This document shows, piece by piece, positions 61,280-64,000 of a stretch of 64,000 bases of DNA (within the stretch, counting starts at the first letter, position 1; each line of letters begins with the position of its first letter). This stretch comes from Streptomyces sp. MMG1533. Its GTDB lineage: Bacteria > Actinomycetota > Actinomycetes > Streptomycetales > Streptomycetaceae. The stretch lies in the NCBI RefSeq assembly GCF_001279775.1, contig NZ_LGDG01000228.1:11974-75973 (forward strand), read 5' to 3'. The position numbers and the translations under genes were made by a program. The notes under the pieces were generated by a model that saw nothing but the letters and a program-made list of their open reading frames with translations, ran no database searches and was not told where the DNA came from.

Positions 61280-62967
61280 GCCAGCGCCTGCCTCACCTGC
61301 GCGACCGTGAGCCACTTCTGCGGCGCCAGGATCTTGGTGACCTGCGGGGCGAAGGAGGGGGAGGCCACCACCACGTCCGCCGTCGGACCGTCCGCGATCA
61401 CCTCGCCGTCGGCGAGCAGCACCACCCGGTGGACGAGCTCGGCGGCCAGCTCCACGTCGTGCGTCGCCAGCACGATCGCGTGCCCCTCGGCCGCCAGCCC
61501 GCGCAGGACGGTGACCAGGCGGGCCTTCGCCGCGTAGTCCAGGCCCCGGGTCGGTTCGTCGAGGAGCAGGAGGGGAGGGCGGGCGGTCAGCACCACGGCC
61601 AGCGCCAGGGCGAGGCGCTGGCCCTCGGAGAGGTCGCGGGGGTGGGTGTCGTCGGTGACACCGGGGAGCAGCTCGGTGACCAGGGCCCGGCAGGTGCCGG
61701 GGGCCGCGTTCGCGTCCCGGTCGGCGGCCTCGCACTCGGCGGCGACCGTGTCGGCGTACAGCAGGTCGCGTGGTTCCTGCGGTACGAGACCCACGCGGCG
61801 TACGAGCTCGGGGGGTGCCGTGCGGTGCGGTACGAGGCCGCCGGCCCGCACCGATCCGGCCGACGGCTCCACCAGGCCGACCAGCGCGGAGAGCAGCGTG
61901 GACTTTCCGGCGCCGTTGCGGCCCATGAGCGCGACGGTCTCGCCGGGGGCCACGGTCAGGTCGACGTGGCGCAGGGCCTGGACGCGGTCGCGGCGGACGG
62001 CGAGGTCGCGGACTTCGGCGGGGGGCGCGGGAGTCGGGGCCGGGGCGGGCCTCTTGCGGAGGCGCCAACGCGGCGACGCGGGGAGGACGGGTTCGGGGAC
62101 GGGCCCGGCTGGTGCCGGGGTTGCGGGAGGTGTGTCGCGGGTCCCGTCTCGGCCCGCCAGCCGTTCCCGCAGGCCGCCCGCCCGCCGCCGCGCGTCGCGG
62201 ACCGTCAGCGGCAGCGGGGACCAGTCCGCGAGACGGCCCAGGGCCACCACCGGTGGGTACACCGGCGACACGGCCATGATCTCGGCCGGGGTGCCGAGGA
62301 CCGGGGCCGAGCCGGGCGCGGGGAGAAGGGCGACCTGGTCGGCGTACTGGACGACGCGCTCCAGTCGGTGTTCGGCCATGAGGACCGTCGTGCCGAGGTC
62401 GTGCACGAGGCGCTGGAGGACCGCGAGGACCTCCTCCGCGGCCGCCGGGTCGAGTGCGGAGGTCGGTTCGTCGAGGACGAGGACCCTCGGGTGCGGGGTG
62501 AGGACCGAGCCGATCGCGACGCGCTGCTGCTGGCCGCCGGAGAGGGTGGCGATGGGCCGGTCGCGGAGGTCCGCCAGCCCCAGCAGGTCCAGGGTCTCCT
62601 CGACGCGGCGGCGCATCACGTCCGGGGCGAGGCCCAACGACTCCATGCCGTAGGCGAGTTCGTCCTCCACGGTGTCCGTGACGAAGTGGGACAGCGGGTC
62701 CTGGCCCACCGTGCCCACCACGTCGGCGAGTTCGCGCGGCTTGTGGGTACGGGTGTCCCGGCCGGCCACCGTGACCCGGCCGCGCAGGGTGCCGCCGGTG
62801 AAGTGCGGCACGAGACCGCTCACCGCGCCGAGGACGGTGGACTTGCCGACTCCCGACGGGCCGACGAGCAGGACGAGTTCACCTTCCGGCACCTCGAAGT
62901 CCACGCCCTGGACGGTGGGTTCGGCGGCACCGTCGTACGTCACGGAGACGTTCTCGAAGCGGATCAC
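61276..62967 (-). CDS. Fused double ABC ATPase of an ECF importer (EcfA1-EcfA2)
   Basis: 563 residues, two ABC domains joined by a Pro/Arg-rich linker (about residues 265-330). Domain 1: Walker A VGPSGVGKST, signature LSGGQQQRVA, Walker B VLVLDEPTSALDP. Domain 2: Walker A MGRNGAGKST, signature LSEGQRLALA, Walker B LLLLDEPTRGLDY. The linked domains energise uptake through the ECF complex. The start is GTG 62967, sharing GTGA with the T-component stop. A single polypeptide carries both ATPases, unlike the separate EcfA1 and EcfA2 in firmicutes. Confidence 0.93.
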   Translation of the reverse strand: MIRFENVSVTYDGAAEPTVQGVDFEVPEGELVLLVGPSGVGKSTVLGAVSGLVPHFTGGTLRGRVTVAGRDTRTHKPRELADVVGTVGQDPLSHFVTDTVEDELAYGMESLGLAPDVMRRRVEETLDLLGLADLRDRPIATLSGGQQQRVAIGSVLTPHPRVLVLDEPTSALDPAAAEEVLAVLQRLVHDLGTTVLMAEHRLERVVQYADQVALLPAPGSAPVLGTPAEIMAVSPVYPPVVALGRLADWSPLPLTVRDARRRAGGLRERLAGRDGTRDTPPATPAPAGPVPEPVLPASPRWRLRKRPAPAPTPAPPAEVRDLAVRRDRVQALRHVDLTVAPGETVALMGRNGAGKSTLLSALVGLVEPSAGSVRAGGLVPHRTAPPELVRRVGLVPQEPRDLLYADTVAAECEAADRDANAAPGTCRALVTELLPGVTDDTHPRDLSEGQRLALALAVVLTARPPLLLLDEPTRGLDYAAKARLVTVLRGLAAEGHAIVLATHDVELAAELVHRVVLLADGEVIADGPTADVVVASPSFAPQVTKILAPQKWLTVAQVRQALA

Positions 62968-64000
62968 GACGGTTCCTTGGGGTCGGGGGCGGCGAATGCC
63001 GGGAGCAGGCCGAGGAGTACGGCCGCCGCGGGCCAGAGGGGGAGGGCCGGGGCGACGAGGGGGATCACGCCCGGGTTCAGGGCCTTGGGGTCGTAGGCGG
63101 AGGCGAGGACGAGGAGCACGGCCACCGCCACACCGGAGCCGGTGACCAGCCAGGCCCGGACGTCCCAGCGGTCCGGGCGGTAGCGGGTACGGAGCGAGCG
63201 GCGGCCGCCCAGGCGCAGGCCCGCGAGGGCGGCGGCGAGGCCCGCGAGCAGAACGGGGAGGCCGTACGTGCCGCCCTCGGCGGTCAGCAGTCCGTACGTT
63301 CCCGCGCAGACGCCCAGCAGGCCGCCGAGGGTGAGGGCGGTGGTCGTACGGCGGACGCGGGCGGGGACGTCGGCGGTACGGCCGTAGCCGCGGGCGTCCA
63401 TCGCGGCGGCGAGGGCGACGGAGCGTTCCAGGGCGCCCTCCAGGACCGGGAGTGCGACCTGGAGGAGGCCCCGTACGCCCTTGTCGGGGCGACCGCGCAG
63501 ACGGCGGGCGGCACGCAGGCGCTGGACGTCGAGGATCAGGTTCGGGGCGAAGGTGAGGGCCACGACCACTGCCACGCCCATCTCGTACAGGGCGCCCGGC
63601 AGCGACTTGAGGAGTCGGGCCGGGTTCGCGAGGGCGTTCGCGGCGCCCACGCAGATGAGGAGGGCGGCCAGGCGCAGGCCGTCGTAGAGGGCGAAGAGGA
63701 GACCTTCGGCGGTGACCCGGCCGCCGAGGCGGATGCCCTGCGCCCAGTCGGGGAGGGGGACTTCGGGGAGGGTGACGATCACGTGCGTGCCGGGGACGGG
63801 GGAGCCGAGGACGACGGCGAAGGCGAGGCGGATGAGGAGTACGCCCAGGGCGAGTTTGACGAAGGCGGTGTAGGAGCGGGCGGTGGGGGTGCGGGGAGCA
63901 GGTGGCGACGGAGAAAAGGCCGTGCGCCCCGTCGAAGGAGAGCAAGAAGGACGGGGGCCCTTCGGAGGCCCTGCTCGCGGGAGCGGCGACCGTGGCGGCA
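62964..64000 (-). CDS. ECF transporter T component (EcfT/CbiQ-like), 5' end outside
   Basis: The reading frame is open from the stop at 62964 to the window edge, over 345 codons. The core has the CbiQ/EcfT pattern: ANALANPARLLKSLPGALYE and ILDVQRLRAARRLRGR (the coupling-helix Arg motif), then AAAMDARGYGRT. A helix YTAFVKLALGVLLIRLAFAV precedes GTG 63782, showing that the true start lies further upstream and outside this window. The stop shares GTGA with the ATPase gene. It anchors the ATPases to the S component in the membrane. Confidence 0.9.
   Translation of the reverse strand, partial: PPRSPLPRAGPPKGPRPSCSPSTGRTAFSPSPPAPRTPTARSYTAFVKLALGVLLIRLAFAVVLGSPVPGTHVIVTLPEVPLPDWAQGIRLGGRVTAEGLLFALYDGLRLAALLICVGAANALANPARLLKSLPGALYEMGVAVVVALTFAPNLILDVQRLRAARRLRGRPDKGVRGLLQVALPVLEGALERSVALAAAMDARGYGRTADVPARVRRTTTALTLGGLLGVCAGTYGLLTAEGGTYGLPVLLAGLAAALAGLRLGGRRSLRTRYRPDRWDVRAWLVTGSGVAVAVLLVLASAYDPKALNPGVIPLVAPALPLWPAAAVLLGLLPAFAAPDPKEPS

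Noticed and set aside
63782..63784. GTG 63782 as the T-component start
   Set aside because: In-frame sequence upstream encodes a further membrane helix and has no stop up to the window edge, so the true start lies outside.
62968..63945. Long N-terminal extension of the double ATPase
   Set aside because: It is a shadow of the T-component gene, whose stop overlaps the ATPase GTG.

Overview
The window looks like the core chromosome of a Streptomyces species. GC content is very high, GTG and TTG starts are frequent, and several gene neighbourhoods match what I remember of the S. coelicolor SCO23xx region: fasR-fabD, aceE-DUF3052-peroxiredoxin, and the TerD/TerC cluster. No phage, transposase, integrase or CRISPR array is visible. 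All assignments come from reading translated sequence and motifs; no database search was run.

Layout. 1-2371: the 5' part of fabD, its regulator gene fasR, and a divergent pirin. 2520-7545: single enzymes and regulators (serine hydrolase, two-gene MerR/aldo-keto reductase operon, GNAT, DUF4429-SHOCT protein, secreted-type alpha/beta hydrolase). 7646-11587: a divergent TetR/DHA2 efflux pair, a small membrane protein and a potassium channel. 11659-15837: pyruvate dehydrogenase E1 (aceE) divergent from DUF3052 and a peroxiredoxin. 15951-24712: a tellurium-resistance-type (Ter) stress cluster. It has three TerD-domain proteins, a DUF475/TerC membrane protein, a TerD-related protein, and an overlapping three-gene operon. 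That operon encodes a CitE-like lyase, a phosphoribosyltransferase-TRSP-StiP-PELOTA fusion and a HAD phosphatase, and probably makes or processes a nucleotide-like metabolite. 24876-33117: small envelope and enzyme genes, tRNA-Val(UAC), a decayed beta-propeller fragment, DedA and DoxX membrane proteins. 33207-37714: a large FAD/NAD-binding protein, a PhoD-type phosphatase and a secreted nuclease. 38050-38851: a probable yybP-ykoY manganese riboswitch upstream of a GDT1/UPF0016 cation exporter.

39036-47556 holds a HAD hydrolase, a zinc-ribbon/peptidoglycan-binding membrane protein, a DHA2 exporter fused to a winged helix, and a locus with two damaged genes: a reductase broken around palindromic elements and a WYL-regulator stub. 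It also carries two paralogous helical proteins, an FHA-like protein and an O-methyltransferase with a clear operator. 47954-50038 is a glycosyltransferase/PAP2 membrane fusion. 50001-54534 is the most unusual part. A glutamate-cysteine-ligase-like enzyme, a DUF2332 protein and an alpha/beta hydrolase form an operon with 4-base overlaps, facing a second, related alpha/beta hydrolase. I know of no described pathway with this composition.

54640-57296 is a divergent CYP125-type P450 / FadA5-type thiolase pair with two sites resembling the sterol regulator KstR operator, which suggests steroid side-chain catabolism. 57438-60107 has small stress and enzyme genes and a secreted transglycosylase. 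60455-64000 is an energy-coupling-factor (ECF) vitamin/metal importer (S, fused double ATPase, T), whose T-component gene runs off the right edge.
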